A DNA stretch of 64,000 nt, taken from positions 248,001 through 312,000 of the forward strand of contig OZ252019.1 in the NCBI GenBank assembly GCA_965247435.1, in the 5' to 3' direction. Origin of the DNA: Ilyomonas sp965247435. Lineage in GTDB: Bacteria > Bacteroidota > Bacteroidia > Chitinophagales > Chitinophagaceae. The translations under genes and the position numbers were made by a program. Below are positions 23,921 through 32,495 of the stretch, piece after piece; within the stretch, counting starts at the first letter, position 1; the number at the start of each line of letters is the position of its first letter. The notes beneath the pieces were generated by a model, which was not told the DNA's origin, did no database searches, and was given only the letters and a program-made list of their open reading frames with translations.

Positions 23921-24226
23921 TTAAGCAATACTGCTTATTTTGATTTGCGTGTACTGCGTTCTGTGGCCATGCTTTTTGCGAAAGCCTTTTCTGCGCTTCA
24001 TTTTGAAGGCAATTACTTTGTCGCCTTTTACTAGTTCACCCAGTATTTCTGCTTTTACAATGGCTTTTACATCAGCGCCGGTTGTAAGTGCGCCGCTGTT
24101 ATCAACCAACAGTACATCGCTGAATTCTACCGTATCACCGTTTTTGCCAGACAAATGTGGTACATACAAACTGTCGCCTTCCTGCACCTTAAATTGCTGA
24201 CCTGCTATCTTAACAACTGCAAACAT
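23921..24226 (-). CDS. rplU: 50S ribosomal protein bL21
   Basis: bL21 is a 23S rRNA-binding protein of the large subunit. The 101 residues begin MFAVVKIAGQQFKVQEGDSL and end with the conserved KMKRRKGFRKKHGHRTQYTQIKI region (about 76-99), the family signature. It is the first gene of the rplU-rpmA operon on the minus strand. The 110 nt upstream hold its leader, where bL21 autoregulation would act in other bacteria, but no such structure is evident here. Confidence 0.98.
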   Translation of the reverse strand: MFAVVKIAGQQFKVQEGDSLYVPHLSGKNGDTVEFSDVLLVDNSGALTTGADVKAIVKAEILGELVKGDKVIAFKMKRRKGFRKKHGHRTQYTQIKISSIA

Positions 24227-24335
24227 AATTTTTCTAAAATTAGGGTGGCAAAAGTAAGGGTTTTAAACTTACGACCTACACTAATAACCTAAAAAACTTT
24301 TAATACTTATTTATATAGCTTCTGCGAATGAAGGG

Positions 24336-25060
24336 TTAGAAATAGGCGGGGGTCAATAGAGCGGCAGCAGGCCTTCCATACAAGTGCAACATCAGCCCCC
24401 TGAAAGAACGGACTTTAGCGGCATTCTGAACAGGCGTGAGCAGCTTGAGCCGGTTAAACAAAGAGTTGGCCACAGGTTGCCGGAGCGATGCCGCTGCTTT
24501 GTTGAAAAGGTCATTAAACGCCTTATCTTTTTGCTTTAGCACAACCTCCCAACCCTTTTTATCCTTGCCGGGCATCGGCTCCCATTCTTTCCAAAACAGC
24601 TCCTGATGCACGCAGGTCGTGCACACCTGCCGCAGTAATGCCAAGCTACTGCACAAGGGCATGTTGAAAGGTCTTCTTACTGCAAAGGGGTGCACTTTCA
24701 CACCACAGAAGCGCAATCGCCTTTAGCGGTAAGTCCTTTGGCTGCTTCTCCATACCGCTTATGCGGAACAGGTAATTAACCGGCAATGAAGATGCTGACA
24801 CTACTTCCAAACCATCTGCGGTAAGGGTTGCCCGGTTCATAAAATCAGTCATCAACAGACAAAAGGCTTCCCATAGATTGTTTAGCCCTGAATTAAATAC
24901 CTGATAAGAGGCAAGCAGGGAGAACTAAGCAATGCCGGTGATTTTTTATATGCCTGTACACCGGCTTTAGCTTCAACTGTTCTTTACCCATCACACAAAA
25001 AAAGATAAATGGTAATCAGTTCCTTGTCTCTGACAATGCAACGAAGCGTCTGTCACGTCT
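24336..25060 (-). pseudogene. decayed IS transposase remnant
   Basis: Broken reading frames on the minus strand look like one transposase split by frameshifts and stops. The upstream part gives KEQLKLKPVYRHIKNHRH and LNNLWEAFCLLMTDFMNRAT, followed by ADGLEVVSASSLPVNYLF. The last part ends ASLRQPVANSLFNRLKLL, then NAAKVRSFRGLMLHLYGRPA. That ending resembles the C-terminus of DDE transposases common in Bacteroidota (IS4/IS5/IS982-like). No intact Asp-Asp-Glu set can be assembled, and I see no clear terminal inverted repeats. It lies between rplU and maf, where no gene would otherwise be expected. The exact IS family is uncertain. Confidence 0.6.
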
Positions 25061-25095
25061 GTTTTATCCTGCGCTCAACCCTTGATTCGCTTGTT

Positions 25096-25662
25096 TTAAA
25101 TCACATTTAGCTGCTGTAATGCCTGTACTACGCGGCTTACCGGCAATCCCATTACGTTATAAAAGTCGCCGTTTATAGATTTGATGCCGACCACGCCAAT
25201 CCACTCCTGGATAGCATACGCACCGGCTTTATCGTATGGCTTATACTTATCTACATAAAAAGTAATCTGCTCTCTTGTAAGTTTATGAAATACCACTTCT
25301 GTTATATCGGCAAATACCGTTTCCTTGCTGCCTTTTAAAATTACAACGCCGGTTATTACATGGTGTGTTTGGCCGGCGAGGCTTTCTAATACAGTTATTG
25401 CATCTTCCCGGTCCCGTGGTTTGCCGATCACTTTCTTATCCAATACCACCAATGTATCTGCAGCGATTATTATTTTATCTTTTATCTTTTGCCTTGCTGC
25501 CATTGCTTTGTTACGGGCAATATATACCGGTATCTCATCTATCGTCAAGCCATCCGGATACGTTTCTTCAATGTCTGCGGTTACTACTTCAAAAAGCACT
25601 TCCGCCCACTCGAGCAACTGCCTGCGGCGCGGCGACTGAGATGCAAGTACAATAGGCTGCAT
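25096..25662 (-). CDS. maf: Maf family nucleoside triphosphate pyrophosphatase
   Basis: House-cleaning pyrophosphatase acting on dTTP/UTP or modified nucleotides. The 188-residue protein begins with the Maf signature LASQSPRRRQLLEW, then IIAADTLVVLDKKVIGKPRDRE (about 66-87) with the catalytic Asp, and YDKAGAYAIQEWIGVVG near 145-161 with the conserved Gln of the YhdE type. It overlaps no gene but sits 6 nt downstream of the ubiA-like gene, so both are probably in the minus-strand operon iscX/fdx-kdsC-ubiA-maf. Confidence 0.94.
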   Translation of the reverse strand: MQPIVLASQSPRRRQLLEWAEVLFEVVTADIEETYPDGLTIDEIPVYIARNKAMAARQKIKDKIIIAADTLVVLDKKVIGKPRDREDAITVLESLAGQTHHVITGVVILKGSKETVFADITEVVFHKLTREQITFYVDKYKPYDKAGAYAIQEWIGVVGIKSINGDFYNVMGLPVSRVVQALQQLNVI

Positions 25663-25668
25663 ATTACG

Positions 25669-26601
25669 CTAACTATAAAATTTTATAAATATGATGGATA
25701 TGATCCCGGTAAACATTACCAGCTTTATTTTAGTGCTAAGCAGGTGGAAGTCTTTCGAAACCTTGGCTTTAAACAGGTCTCGGAAAATATTGAGCAGCGG
25801 TGCAATGATGAAAACAATACAATACACCGCACTGATCCACCACTGAAAAGCAAACACATAAAACTGCAGAATGACGAGCAGGCTGATCAGCACAACAAGC
25901 CATACCGCCACAAAAATTTTAGAAGCGTTGATACCCCATACAATCGGCATGGTTGTGCAGCCGTATTTTCTATCGCCTTCAATGTCTTCCATGTCTTTTA
26001 TCACCTCCCGTATAAGCGAAATTATAAAAGCAAAGCCCCCATATAAAAAGGTGTACCGGCTTATCTTAGCGATGTTGATGCCGGCGGCGTGCCTTACACT
26101 TATCAGTTCGCAGCCTGTAATTACCAGTACTACCCAGGCGGTTAACAGGGAGATTAAAATATTGCCCCACAGCAGCTTTTTTTTAAGTGCTATCGAATAA
26201 ACGAACAACAGCAATACACATACGGTGTTAGCAAAGCCCAAAAAGGAAATGGAAGTGGTAAAGTCAAGATAAAAACCAATCACGATGCCTGATACACTCA
26301 GTAATAGATGAAGTATAATCGTCCATCTGCGGGGAATAATTTTTTCAACAATCAGCCTATCCGGTTTATTAACGAGGTCAATATTAAGATCGAAATAATC
26401 ATTAATAATATAGCCGGCAGCAGCAACCAGTACAGAGGACAAGCAAAGTAAAAAAAATGTTTTGCCATACACTACCGGCAGTTTGCCGGCAACAGCAAAC
26501 AAGGGTTGCACAATGCAATACACAAACAGGATTTGCGTAAGCGCTATAAACAGCAGATTGGGCCAGCGCACTAACTTTAAAAAGGCAGTAAATAATTTCA
26601 A
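25669..26601 (-). CDS. UbiA family prenyltransferase (geranylgeranylglycerol-phosphate type)
   Basis: Integral membrane prenyltransferase with about eight or nine transmembrane helices over 310 residues. The first Asp-rich motif is NDYFDLNIDLVNKPDRLI and the second is DMEDIEGDRKYGCTTMP; both bind Mg-prenyl diphosphate. Bacteroidota members with this sequence type are usually annotated as geranylgeranylglycerol-phosphate geranylgeranyltransferase, but quinone or other acceptors cannot be excluded. It is 8 nt downstream of the KdsC-like gene and 6 nt ahead of maf, so it is co-transcribed. Confidence 0.88.
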   Translation of the reverse strand: MKLFTAFLKLVRWPNLLFIALTQILFVYCIVQPLFAVAGKLPVVYGKTFFLLCLSSVLVAAAGYIINDYFDLNIDLVNKPDRLIVEKIIPRRWTIILHLLLSVSGIVIGFYLDFTTSISFLGFANTVCVLLLFVYSIALKKKLLWGNILISLLTAWVVLVITGCELISVRHAAGINIAKISRYTFLYGGFAFIISLIREVIKDMEDIEGDRKYGCTTMPIVWGINASKIFVAVWLVVLISLLVILQFYVFAFQWWISAVYCIVFIIAPLLNIFRDLFKAKVSKDFHLLSTKIKLVMFTGIISIIFIKFYS

Positions 26602-26609
26602 AAAATAGT

Positions 26610-27179
26610 TTATTGAGATTTTATATGCGTATCTGTATGCCAGTCGCCGCGTAGCTTCAGTACTTTTTCTATTACGTCGCGGGCGCAGCCTTCGCCACCT
26701 TTCAGCGGAGAGATATATTGCGCTACAGCTATAATTTCCTGCGCTGCGTCTGCCGGGCTGCAGGCCAATCCGGCCAGTTGCATGGCTTCATAATCCGGAA
26801 TGTCATCGCCCATAAACAAAACTTCTTTAGGGGATAACTTGTTGATGAGCATGTATGCTTCCAGACACTCTTTTTTATCCGTAATGCGCATATACACATC
26901 CTGTATGCCTAATAGTTGCAGCCGTTCTTTTACCTCTGCAGAATTGCCACCCGAAATAATGGCAACATGATAATTTTTCTTTACTGCAAACTGCAAAGCA
27001 TACCCGTCTTTAATATTCATCTGCCGCGCCATCAGGCCGTTGGGCATTATTAAAATATTGCCATTGGTAAGCACGCCATCTACATCAAACACAAGCGTGG
27101 TAACGGCTTTAAATAAAGACAAAATACCCCCTGCCCCTGAAGGAGTATTTTGAGAAAATTCATTATTACTAAAGTTCAT
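26610..27179 (-). CDS. kdsC: KdsC-like HAD phosphatase (KDO-8-phosphate phosphatase type)
   Basis: HAD-superfamily subclass III phosphatase, small and capless, expected as a tetramer; KdsC removes phosphate from KDO-8-P in LPS core synthesis. From ATG 27179 the product is 189 residues, with nucleophile motif FDVDGVLTNG (D32, D34), SGGNSAEVKERLQLLGI, and the third motif FMGDDIPDYEAMQLAGLACSP. The C-terminal GGEGCARDVIEKVL, with its conserved Gly-Gly-x-Gly-x-x-Arg/Glu, fits the KdsC family. An upstream in-frame ATG at 27221 would add 14 unconserved residues. The genes for KDO-8-P synthase are not here. It belongs to the operon with ubiA and maf. Confidence 0.87.
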   Translation of the reverse strand: MNFSNNEFSQNTPSGAGGILSLFKAVTTLVFDVDGVLTNGNILIMPNGLMARQMNIKDGYALQFAVKKNYHVAIISGGNSAEVKERLQLLGIQDVYMRITDKKECLEAYMLINKLSPKEVLFMGDDIPDYEAMQLAGLACSPADAAQEIIAVAQYISPLKGGEGCARDVIEKVLKLRGDWHTDTHIKSQ

Positions 27180-27245
27180 GGCGACAAGATTACTAAACGG
27201 GAAATAGTTACAGTCTTTCACATCTTTTCAGGTTCAGAAGCGTCC

Positions 27246-27488
27246 CTACTGGTTATCCCGCCATTCATATACCCACGCGCTTTGTATCATTTCCAGATGG
27301 CCTTCCGTACTTTGCTCTTTGGTGCCGGCAAAATTGGGTATTTCCAATATCCATTGCAGCAGGTCGGTAAAGCGTAACCGGTATATTTTTCCTTCGTTAA
27401 AATCATCACCAAAACGCTCATACAGTTTCATCGCAATATCTTCATGATCGTTCCAGGTTATCGGTGGCTCAAAGTGAGACATATTCAA
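27246..27488 (-). CDS. iscX: Fe-S assembly adaptor IscX
   Basis: IscX is a small acidic partner of IscS that modulates Fe-S cluster assembly. The 80-residue protein has the hallmark ITWNDHEDIAMKLYERFGDD near the start, then RFTDLLQWI and the C-terminal HLEMIQSAWVYEW. A second ATG two codons in (27482) is an alternative start. It lies 15 nt downstream of the ferredoxin gene, giving the fdx-iscX pair typical of ISC operons. The rest of the ISC genes are absent here. Confidence 0.93.
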   Translation of the reverse strand: MNMSHFEPPITWNDHEDIAMKLYERFGDDFNEGKIYRLRFTDLLQWILEIPNFAGTKEQSTEGHLEMIQSAWVYEWRDNQ

Positions 27489-27503
27489 TTGTAATTTTTA
27501 ATG

Positions 27504-27842
27504 TTATTCGCCTAAGAACTGGCTTTGGTCAGGCAGTGTAATTTCTATTTCGCCACCCTCGTTCTGCAGCACGCACTGGCAACCGAGGCGCGAATTGATA
27601 CGCGGGCTTACAGCTCTGTCTATAAAGTCTTCTTCGCGGTCGCTTATTCCTTCGAGGTAATTCATACCGCTGTTTACATAGATGTGGCAGGTGCTGCAGG
27701 CACAAACCGCACCGCAATTGTGATGCAGGTTAATCTCATTATCCAAGCACACTTCCAGCAGGCTTTGGTCGGGCTCAACATTATATACTACTTTAGGGCT
27801 TACTCCTTTTTGCTCAAAATTTATCTTTATGGTGTACATCAT
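27504..27842 (-). CDS. fdx: adrenodoxin-type 2Fe-2S ferredoxin
   Basis: The 112-residue protein is an ISC-type ferredoxin that supplies electrons for Fe-S assembly. Cluster ligands follow the C-x5-C-x2-C...C pattern (C43, C49, C52, C88), in HHNCGAVCACSTCHIYV and RLGCQC. The acidic IEITLPDQSQ C-terminus fits the family. Two extra Cys (C47, C90) sit next to the ligands. It precedes iscX on the minus strand and is the first gene of the run fdx-iscX-kdsC-ubiA-maf. About 180 nt of AT-rich sequence precede it. Confidence 0.95.
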   Translation of the reverse strand: MMYTIKINFEQKGVSPKVVYNVEPDQSLLEVCLDNEINLHHNCGAVCACSTCHIYVNSGMNYLEGISDREEDFIDRAVSPRINSRLGCQCVLQNEGGEIEITLPDQSQFLGE

Positions 27843-28023
27843 TGGCTTAATTGGGCGGCAAAAATATCTTAATTTTAGTTGGCATTCTTTCTATGTAATT
27901 CATCCATATAAAATAATTGTTAATAAAAAATTTCTATTATAAAAAAACAACTTACTTTTATTCCGCCTATTTGTAGCGTTTGTTTTTCATCAAGTTATAA
28001 TTTTTTAAGATCGGTTGCTTGCT

Positions 28024-28056
28024 CATAATACCCTGCCGGTTTCCCGGCGGGGTTAT
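28024..28056. terminator. hairpin between fdx and the DUF2520 gene
   Basis: Stem CCCTGCCGG / CCGGCGGGG (with one mismatch) around a TTTC loop, with A/T arms extending it and a T-run on the right side. It lies at the 3' end of the minus-strand DUF2520 gene. The better U-tract is on the plus strand, so its direction is unclear. Confidence 0.5.
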
Positions 28057-28817
28057 TATTTTTTACTACTCTGCCAAATGCTTTTTGTAACTACTTCATA
28101 TAACCGTGCAAGTGCAGGATGCCCCTGCAAGAGCTGCAGATGCTTTAGTATCGTTGGCTCATCTCCGCGGACAGCAGGGCCGGTTTGCAAATCGGCAGGA
28201 TTATAAAAATCCATCCGCAACGCTGTTTCTTTTATTAAAGGCAGCAAGTAATTAAATGAAATATTTTCTTCTTCGCAGAAGCTTTGGGTAAGCGCATACA
28301 GATGATTGGTAAAATTAGAAGCTACTACTGCGGCAAGGTGCAGCTTTAATCTTTCTTCGTCTCCGGCATAATACACTTCCGGCGATAGATTTTGGGCTAA
28401 TGAAAATATAGCGGCCTTTACAGCTTTATTAGAACCATCAACAAAAAAAGGAACCTGCGGCAGGTAAGGCAGCTCTTTACGCAGGCTTTGCAACGGGTAC
28501 AACGCGCCATATTGCCTGTGGCTGCTCAGTACATTTATCGAAACACCGCCACTGGTGTGCAGAATGATTGTTTCCGGTAATTGAAGCTGTATGGAAACTT
28601 CGCCCACGGCGCTATCGGATATTGCAAGCAGGCATATAGCTGCATCTTTGGTAATGGCCGGCAATACAGTGACCGGCTGCGCTTTAAGCAAGGCTGCACA
28701 ATGCTGAGCCGACGATTCGTTGCGCCCATAGACCTGCACAATAGTATGGCCTGCTGCCAGCAACATTTTGCCAAGTACCTGCGCTACATTGCCGGTACCA
28801 ATGATAACAATGTTCAT
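28056..28817 (-). CDS. Rossmann-like and DUF2520 domain protein
   Basis: The 253 residues start with a clear NAD(P)-binding Rossmann motif, IVIIGTGNVAQVLGKMLLAAGH, followed by a second half of the 6-phosphogluconate dehydrogenase-like helical type (DUF2520). Conserved elements visible are LHTSGGVS, YGALYPLQSL and the helix GDEERLKLHLAAVVASNFTNHLY. Proteins of this type resemble ketopantoate or F420-linked oxidoreductases, but no substrate is established. It is soluble and lacks a signal peptide. It stands alone between two terminators. Confidence 0.85.
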   Translation of the reverse strand: MNIVIIGTGNVAQVLGKMLLAAGHTIVQVYGRNESSAQHCAALLKAQPVTVLPAITKDAAICLLAISDSAVGEVSIQLQLPETIILHTSGGVSINVLSSHRQYGALYPLQSLRKELPYLPQVPFFVDGSNKAVKAAIFSLAQNLSPEVYYAGDEERLKLHLAAVVASNFTNHLYALTQSFCEEENISFNYLLPLIKETALRMDFYNPADLQTGPAVRGDEPTILKHLQLLQGHPALARLYEVVTKSIWQSSKK

Positions 28818-28895
28818 AATGATGCAATAATAAAAATACTTGGGCAGGCAATGCTAAAATATAATATCCGGCTATGAGGCAAAGGCAATAAAAAA

Positions 28896-28918
28896 GGCTG
28901 CCTGAAAAGGCAGCCCGA
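28896..28918 (-). terminator. intrinsic terminator
   Basis: Stem GGCTGCCT / AGGCAGCC with GAAA-type loop; on the minus strand it is followed by a run of T. It lies 31 nt after the stop of the secreted protein gene at 28949. Confidence 0.85.
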
Positions 28919-28948
28919 AAACACTCCCAATTATAACACCTTCATTTA

Positions 28949-29365
28949 TTAATACCCGTTGTTTCTTCTGTCCGGACCATCATTTCTACGTTCATATCCG
29001 TCATCTTTTCTTTCAGGCATGTAGCTTACCAACGGCTCGTTGCGGTAATGCCTTCCGTAGGCATATTGGTGACGCTGGTTATCATTCCACACATCAAAGC
29101 CATTGTGCTCAACCCGCACACGGGCTTCCCGGCCTATGTGTATATAGCGTGGCAGGCGATAAGCTATCTCCCAACCATCGCGCGAAGGAAAAATGTACTG
29201 CCGGGTGCGAAAGCTGTAATACACATTGCTTTGCGGATAATAAAAGAAAGACTCGCAGCGAACCTGCCGGTAGCCTTCCGGCTGATAGCGCACCTGCGCC
29301 GATGCCTGCGTTGTGGCAAAAGCGGCAATCATTAATAAAAGAACAGCGTAAAAAATCTTTTTCAT
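28949..29365 (-). CDS. hypothetical secreted protein, 138 aa
   Basis: Signal peptide MKKIFYAVLLLMIAAFATTQASA followed by a mature part rich in Tyr and Arg (VRYQPEGYRQVRCESFFYYP, RYIHIGREARVRVEHNGFDVW). The Arg/Asp/Asn-rich tail ends in repeats of the ERRNDG/DRRNNG type. No named domain is recognised. The tail looks disordered and basic-acidic alternating. A strong terminator follows, and the gene is monocistronic. Function unknown; periplasm or surface localisation is inferred from the signal peptide. Confidence 0.75.
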   Translation of the reverse strand: MKKIFYAVLLLMIAAFATTQASAQVRYQPEGYRQVRCESFFYYPQSNVYYSFRTRQYIFPSRDGWEIAYRLPRYIHIGREARVRVEHNGFDVWNDNQRHQYAYGRHYRNEPLVSYMPERKDDGYERRNDGPDRRNNGY

Positions 29366-29571
29366 AATTAAATATTTTAGTTGTTATAAAGACGCAAAGC
29401 TGTTGGCATAGTTTACCAGCATTTTACCGTTTAACAATTCCTATACAAACGCTTTATACTGTTTTTAAAATGGTTGAATAAACTTCCAACCAGACAAGGA
29501 AATTACCCGCCAGGACGTTTTGTTGCTTATGGCTTACACTTTGTTACTGTTTTCATCAAACACTTTTATCT

Positions 29572-30126
29572 ATGAAAACAGCCGCCTTCATTTGTATGTA
29601 TTGCTTTGCCATTATTGCCTGCAACAGTTCCGGTGATAATAAACAGGATAGTGTGGACAGCACACAAAAGAAAAATGACAGTGTGCCTTCTGTGCAAACG
29701 GCAGCTAATGACTTTGCCACAGAGGCTGCATCCGGCGGTATGCTGGAAGTACAACTGGGCCAGATGGCACAGCAGAAAGCGGCAAGCCAGCGCGTAAAAG
29801 ATTTTGGAATGATGATGGTGCGCGATCATACAAAAGCGAACGAAGAATTGCACCAGATAGCAGCAAGAAAGAGCATCAGCCTGCCTGCCGAGCTTGCCGA
29901 CAAGCATAAAAAACACCTGGATGAATTAAGTAAAAAATCGGGTAAAGAGTTCGATAAAGACTATATTGATTTAATGCAGTCCGATCACAAAGAGGATATA
30001 GACGATTTTACCAAAGCTGCAGATCAGATCAGGGATCCGGAATTGAAATCTTTTGCAAGCAGCCATATACCGGTATTGCAAATGCACCTCGACTCTGTAA
30101 ATGCCATCAAAGAAAGTTTGAAATAA
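29572..30126 (+). CDS. DUF4142 (ferritin-like) lipoprotein
   Basis: The 184-residue protein begins with a lipoprotein signal (lipobox IIAC, C17) and a Ser/Asp/Lys-rich linker. A DUF4142 domain follows: two long helix pairs with the signature EAASGGMLEVQLGQMAQQKA and VKDFGMMMVRDHTKANEEL, then YIDLMQSDHKEDIDDFTKAA. The fold is ferritin-like, and members are often induced under stress, but no activity is proven. The His and Glu residues in the helices could bind metal. Its stop codon abuts the stop of the convergent gene at 30127 with no gap. Confidence 0.9.
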   Translation: MKTAAFICMYCFAIIACNSSGDNKQDSVDSTQKKNDSVPSVQTAANDFATEAASGGMLEVQLGQMAQQKAASQRVKDFGMMMVRDHTKANEELHQIAARKSISLPAELADKHKKHLDELSKKSGKEFDKDYIDLMQSDHKEDIDDFTKAADQIRDPELKSFASSHIPVLQMHLDSVNAIKESLK

Positions 30127-30546
30127 TTATTGTGTCCATGCTATTGTGCAAAACAATACCGGCGCCATGCGCACGAGCATCGCTTTGGCAGGATCTGCGG
30201 GTTTATCTGCTGTATAAAAGGAAAAGGACCTGCCCTTTGACATAGTATATAGATCTTTTACAGCAAAAGCAACGCTTTTGCAGCGGCGCTTCAGCAGCTT
30301 GCTGTCTATACCGATGCGTTCTTCGTCCATCACCATCACCGTTCTTATGATGGCAGTATCTATTGCCGAAAACCGGAAGCGTATTTCTCCTTTTGCAGCC
30401 TGCTTTAGACGCACTGTTTGGGCTTTGCCCGTGGTATCGTAAGCAACTGCTTTTCTGTTGACATACATTGTCCACCTGCCGCCATCCTGACTTTGCGCCA
30501 GCAGCGGAAGCAGGATTATTAATAAACTGATTATTCTCCCGTACAT
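30127..30546 (-). CDS. hypothetical exported protein, 139 aa
   Basis: A signal peptide (MYGRIISLLIILLPLLAQSQ) precedes about 120 residues with a beta-rich pattern (RWTMYVNRKAVAYDTTGKAQ, EIRFRFSAIDTAIIRTVMVMDEE). One Cys lies in KRRCKSVAF and another near the C-terminus. No domain is recognised. The gene is convergent with and directly abuts the DUF4142 gene, and it is divergent from the threonine dehydrogenase gene. Composition resembles the neighbours. Confidence 0.65.
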   Translation of the reverse strand: MYGRIISLLIILLPLLAQSQDGGRWTMYVNRKAVAYDTTGKAQTVRLKQAAKGEIRFRFSAIDTAIIRTVMVMDEERIGIDSKLLKRRCKSVAFAVKDLYTMSKGRSFSFYTADKPADPAKAMLVRMAPVLFCTIAWTQ

Positions 30547-30670
30547 ATCACAAATGTAAGGCGCTTACTTACGCCCGGTTAAGCTTTAACCTAAGCTTTC
30601 GATCAAATAATTTTATGTATCTCGATTGCAAACTTTTACTTTGCTCCTCTTTTTATAAAACGATTGCTTA

Positions 30671-31642
30671 ATGGCTGTAAAAGAAAAAATTCTGGTGATT
30701 GGCGCCTCCGGCCAGATTGGTGTAGAACTTACTATGGCGCTGCGCGGATTGTATGGCAATGCCAATGTGATTGCTTCTGACCTGCGCGAGCAAAATCCTT
30801 TACTGGAAGGCACCGGCCCTTATGTATCGCTTGATGTAATGAACAAAGAAATGCTGCATGTGCAGGTGATCCGCCAAAATATTACCCAGATTTATTTGCT
30901 CGCCGCCATCCTTTCGGCCACCGGCGAAAAGAATCCCAATCTCGCCTGGAACCTCAACATGCAGGGGTTACTAAATGTGCTGGATATAGCGCGGGAGGAA
31001 AAACTGACCAAAGTATATTGGCCGAGCAGTATTGCAGTATTCGGGCCAACGTCGCCAAGGCAAAACTGTCCGCAGCAAACGATTATCGAGCCTACAACGG
31101 TGTATGGCATCAGCAAGTATGCGGGCGAGTTCTGGTGCAATTATTTTCACCACCGCTATGGCGTGGACGTGCGCAGCCTGCGCTACCCGGGGCTCATTAG
31201 CTATAAAAGCGCACCGGGCGGCGGCACTACCGATTATGCCATAGAAATATTTCACGAGGCAGTAGAAAATAATCATTACGATTGTTACCTTGCTAAAGAT
31301 ACGTACCTGCCGATGATGTATATGCCGGATGCTATCCGCGCTACGATAGAACTAATGGAAGCACCGGCAGAAAAAATTTCTGTACATACTTCTTATAACC
31401 TTGCCGGCATCAGCTTTTCGCCCGGCGATATTGCAGCAGGCATACAACAGCATATTCCCAATTTTACAATAGATTACAAACCCGATTACCGGCAAGCGAT
31501 TGCCAATAGCTGGCCATGCAGTATAGACGATCATATTACAGCAAAAGACTGGGGCTGGAAGCCGGCATATAACCTGGAGAAAATGACAAAAGATATGCTG
31601 GCCAACCTGCAAAGCGCTTACTCCGCAGGCAAGGGCGCATAG
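30671..31642 (+). CDS. tdh: L-threonine 3-dehydrogenase, SDR (epimerase-like) type
   Basis: Oxidises L-threonine to 2-amino-3-ketobutyrate with NAD+; the product is normally cleaved by Kbl to glycine and acetyl-CoA. The 323-residue protein has the extended-SDR Rossmann motif VIGASGQIG (residues 9-17), the LLAAILSATGEKNP strand-turn, the catalytic Ser in WPSSIAVFGP, and YGISK (Y145, K149). The GLISYKSAPGGGTTDYAIEIF stretch is characteristic of SDR-type threonine dehydrogenases rather than UDP-sugar epimerases. The window also has gcvH and thrC, so threonine-glycine metabolism is represented, but not as an operon. The 3' end overlaps the Rrf2 gene by 25 nt antisense. Confidence 0.9.
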   Translation: MAVKEKILVIGASGQIGVELTMALRGLYGNANVIASDLREQNPLLEGTGPYVSLDVMNKEMLHVQVIRQNITQIYLLAAILSATGEKNPNLAWNLNMQGLLNVLDIAREEKLTKVYWPSSIAVFGPTSPRQNCPQQTIIEPTTVYGISKYAGEFWCNYFHHRYGVDVRSLRYPGLISYKSAPGGGTTDYAIEIFHEAVENNHYDCYLAKDTYLPMMYMPDAIRATIELMEAPAEKISVHTSYNLAGISFSPGDIAAGIQQHIPNFTIDYKPDYRQAIANSWPCSIDDHITAKDWGWKPAYNLEKMTKDMLANLQSAYSAGKGA

Positions 31643-32043
31643 GAAATATCGGCTACGGTTTTGTTTTCCAATATCGCCAGGTTAGCATCGCGCACTTCTA
31701 TCATTATGCGGTGCAGGCCGCAGTTTTTTTCGTCGCACTGGCCGCACTGTTTATAAAAATGAAGGCTTACACAGGGCAGCAGCGCAATAGGCCCGTCAAT
31801 CAGTCGCAGTACATCGGCCAGAAATATTTTTTCGGGTGCTTTGGCCAGGTAGTAGCCACCGCCTTTACCTTTTTTACTTTCGAGTATGCCCTGCTTTTTC
31901 AGCTCCAGTAAAATATTCTCCAAGAACTTTAACGGGATATTGCGTTTCTGCGAAATCTCGGCAATCAGCACAGGCTCGCCTTCGCGCTGCTGCGCCAGGT
32001 ACATCAGCGCTTTAAAAGCATATTGGGTTTTTTTAGAAAGCAT
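31618..32043 (-). CDS. Rrf2 family transcriptional regulator
   Basis: The 141-residue winged-helix regulator begins MLSKKTQYAFKALMYLAQ, typical of the family. The recognition helix region IPLKFLENILLELKKQGI and the wing SKKGKGGGYYLAK follow. It contains a Cys cluster CVSLHFYKQCGQCDEKNC (C91, C100, C103, C108) in the region where IscR, NsrR and RsrR bind a Fe-S cluster, so redox, NO or Fe-S sensing is plausible. The spacing differs from IscR. It is convergent with the threonine dehydrogenase gene with a 25-nt overlap. The regulon is unknown; a small membrane protein gene lies upstream on the same strand. Confidence 0.92.
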   Translation of the reverse strand: MLSKKTQYAFKALMYLAQQREGEPVLIAEISQKRNIPLKFLENILLELKKQGILESKKGKGGGYYLAKAPEKIFLADVLRLIDGPIALLPCVSLHFYKQCGQCDEKNCGLHRIMIEVRDANLAILENKTVADISYAPLPAE

Positions 32044-32124
32044 ACTTCTTATTTATCAATCGCATCAATCTGCAAAATAAGCTTAATTGTTATTGAAAAC
32101 ATCTTGGCAAGGCCGGTTCAACAT

Positions 32125-32403
32125 TTAAAAGCCATCCGCAATAGCTAACTTACTCCAGGTTGTCTTTTTAATACTATCCATCATATACCAGGCGGCAGTA
32201 GCAGACAACATTGCAAGGATAATAATAGCGTACAATGCATAATGTACAATGCCTGATGCAACCAATGCTAAACCCCTTAAAAGATTTTTAATAAAAGAGC
32301 CTGCTTGAATAACAACATTCTGCGGCTTTGAAAAAGGCAACGCTTTAAAACTAAGATAGGTAATGAGCGCAGCAATAAATATAACATTAAACACCGCCAG
32401 CAA
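32125..32403 (-). CDS. small membrane protein, 92 aa
   Basis: Two hydrophobic segments (residues about 2-24 and 47-73, VASGIVHYALYAIIILAMLS) with a basic stretch between them suggest a two-pass inner-membrane protein with both ends on one side. The tail SIKKTTWSKLAIADGF is polar. No family is recognised. It lies 81 nt upstream of the Rrf2 gene on the same strand and could be co-transcribed with it. The frame is intact but short, so the gene call is moderate. Confidence 0.5.
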   Translation of the reverse strand: MLAVFNVIFIAALITYLSFKALPFSKPQNVVIQAGSFIKNLLRGLALVASGIVHYALYAIIILAMLSATAAWYMMDSIKKTTWSKLAIADGF

Positions 32404-32495
32404 TAGATCAGGTAAAATGCGACTCCGAAGGAGTAGGAGAAGCTATTATTACTAACATTTTCTATAAACAGTTGAACCTTTCCGGTTTAAAAACA

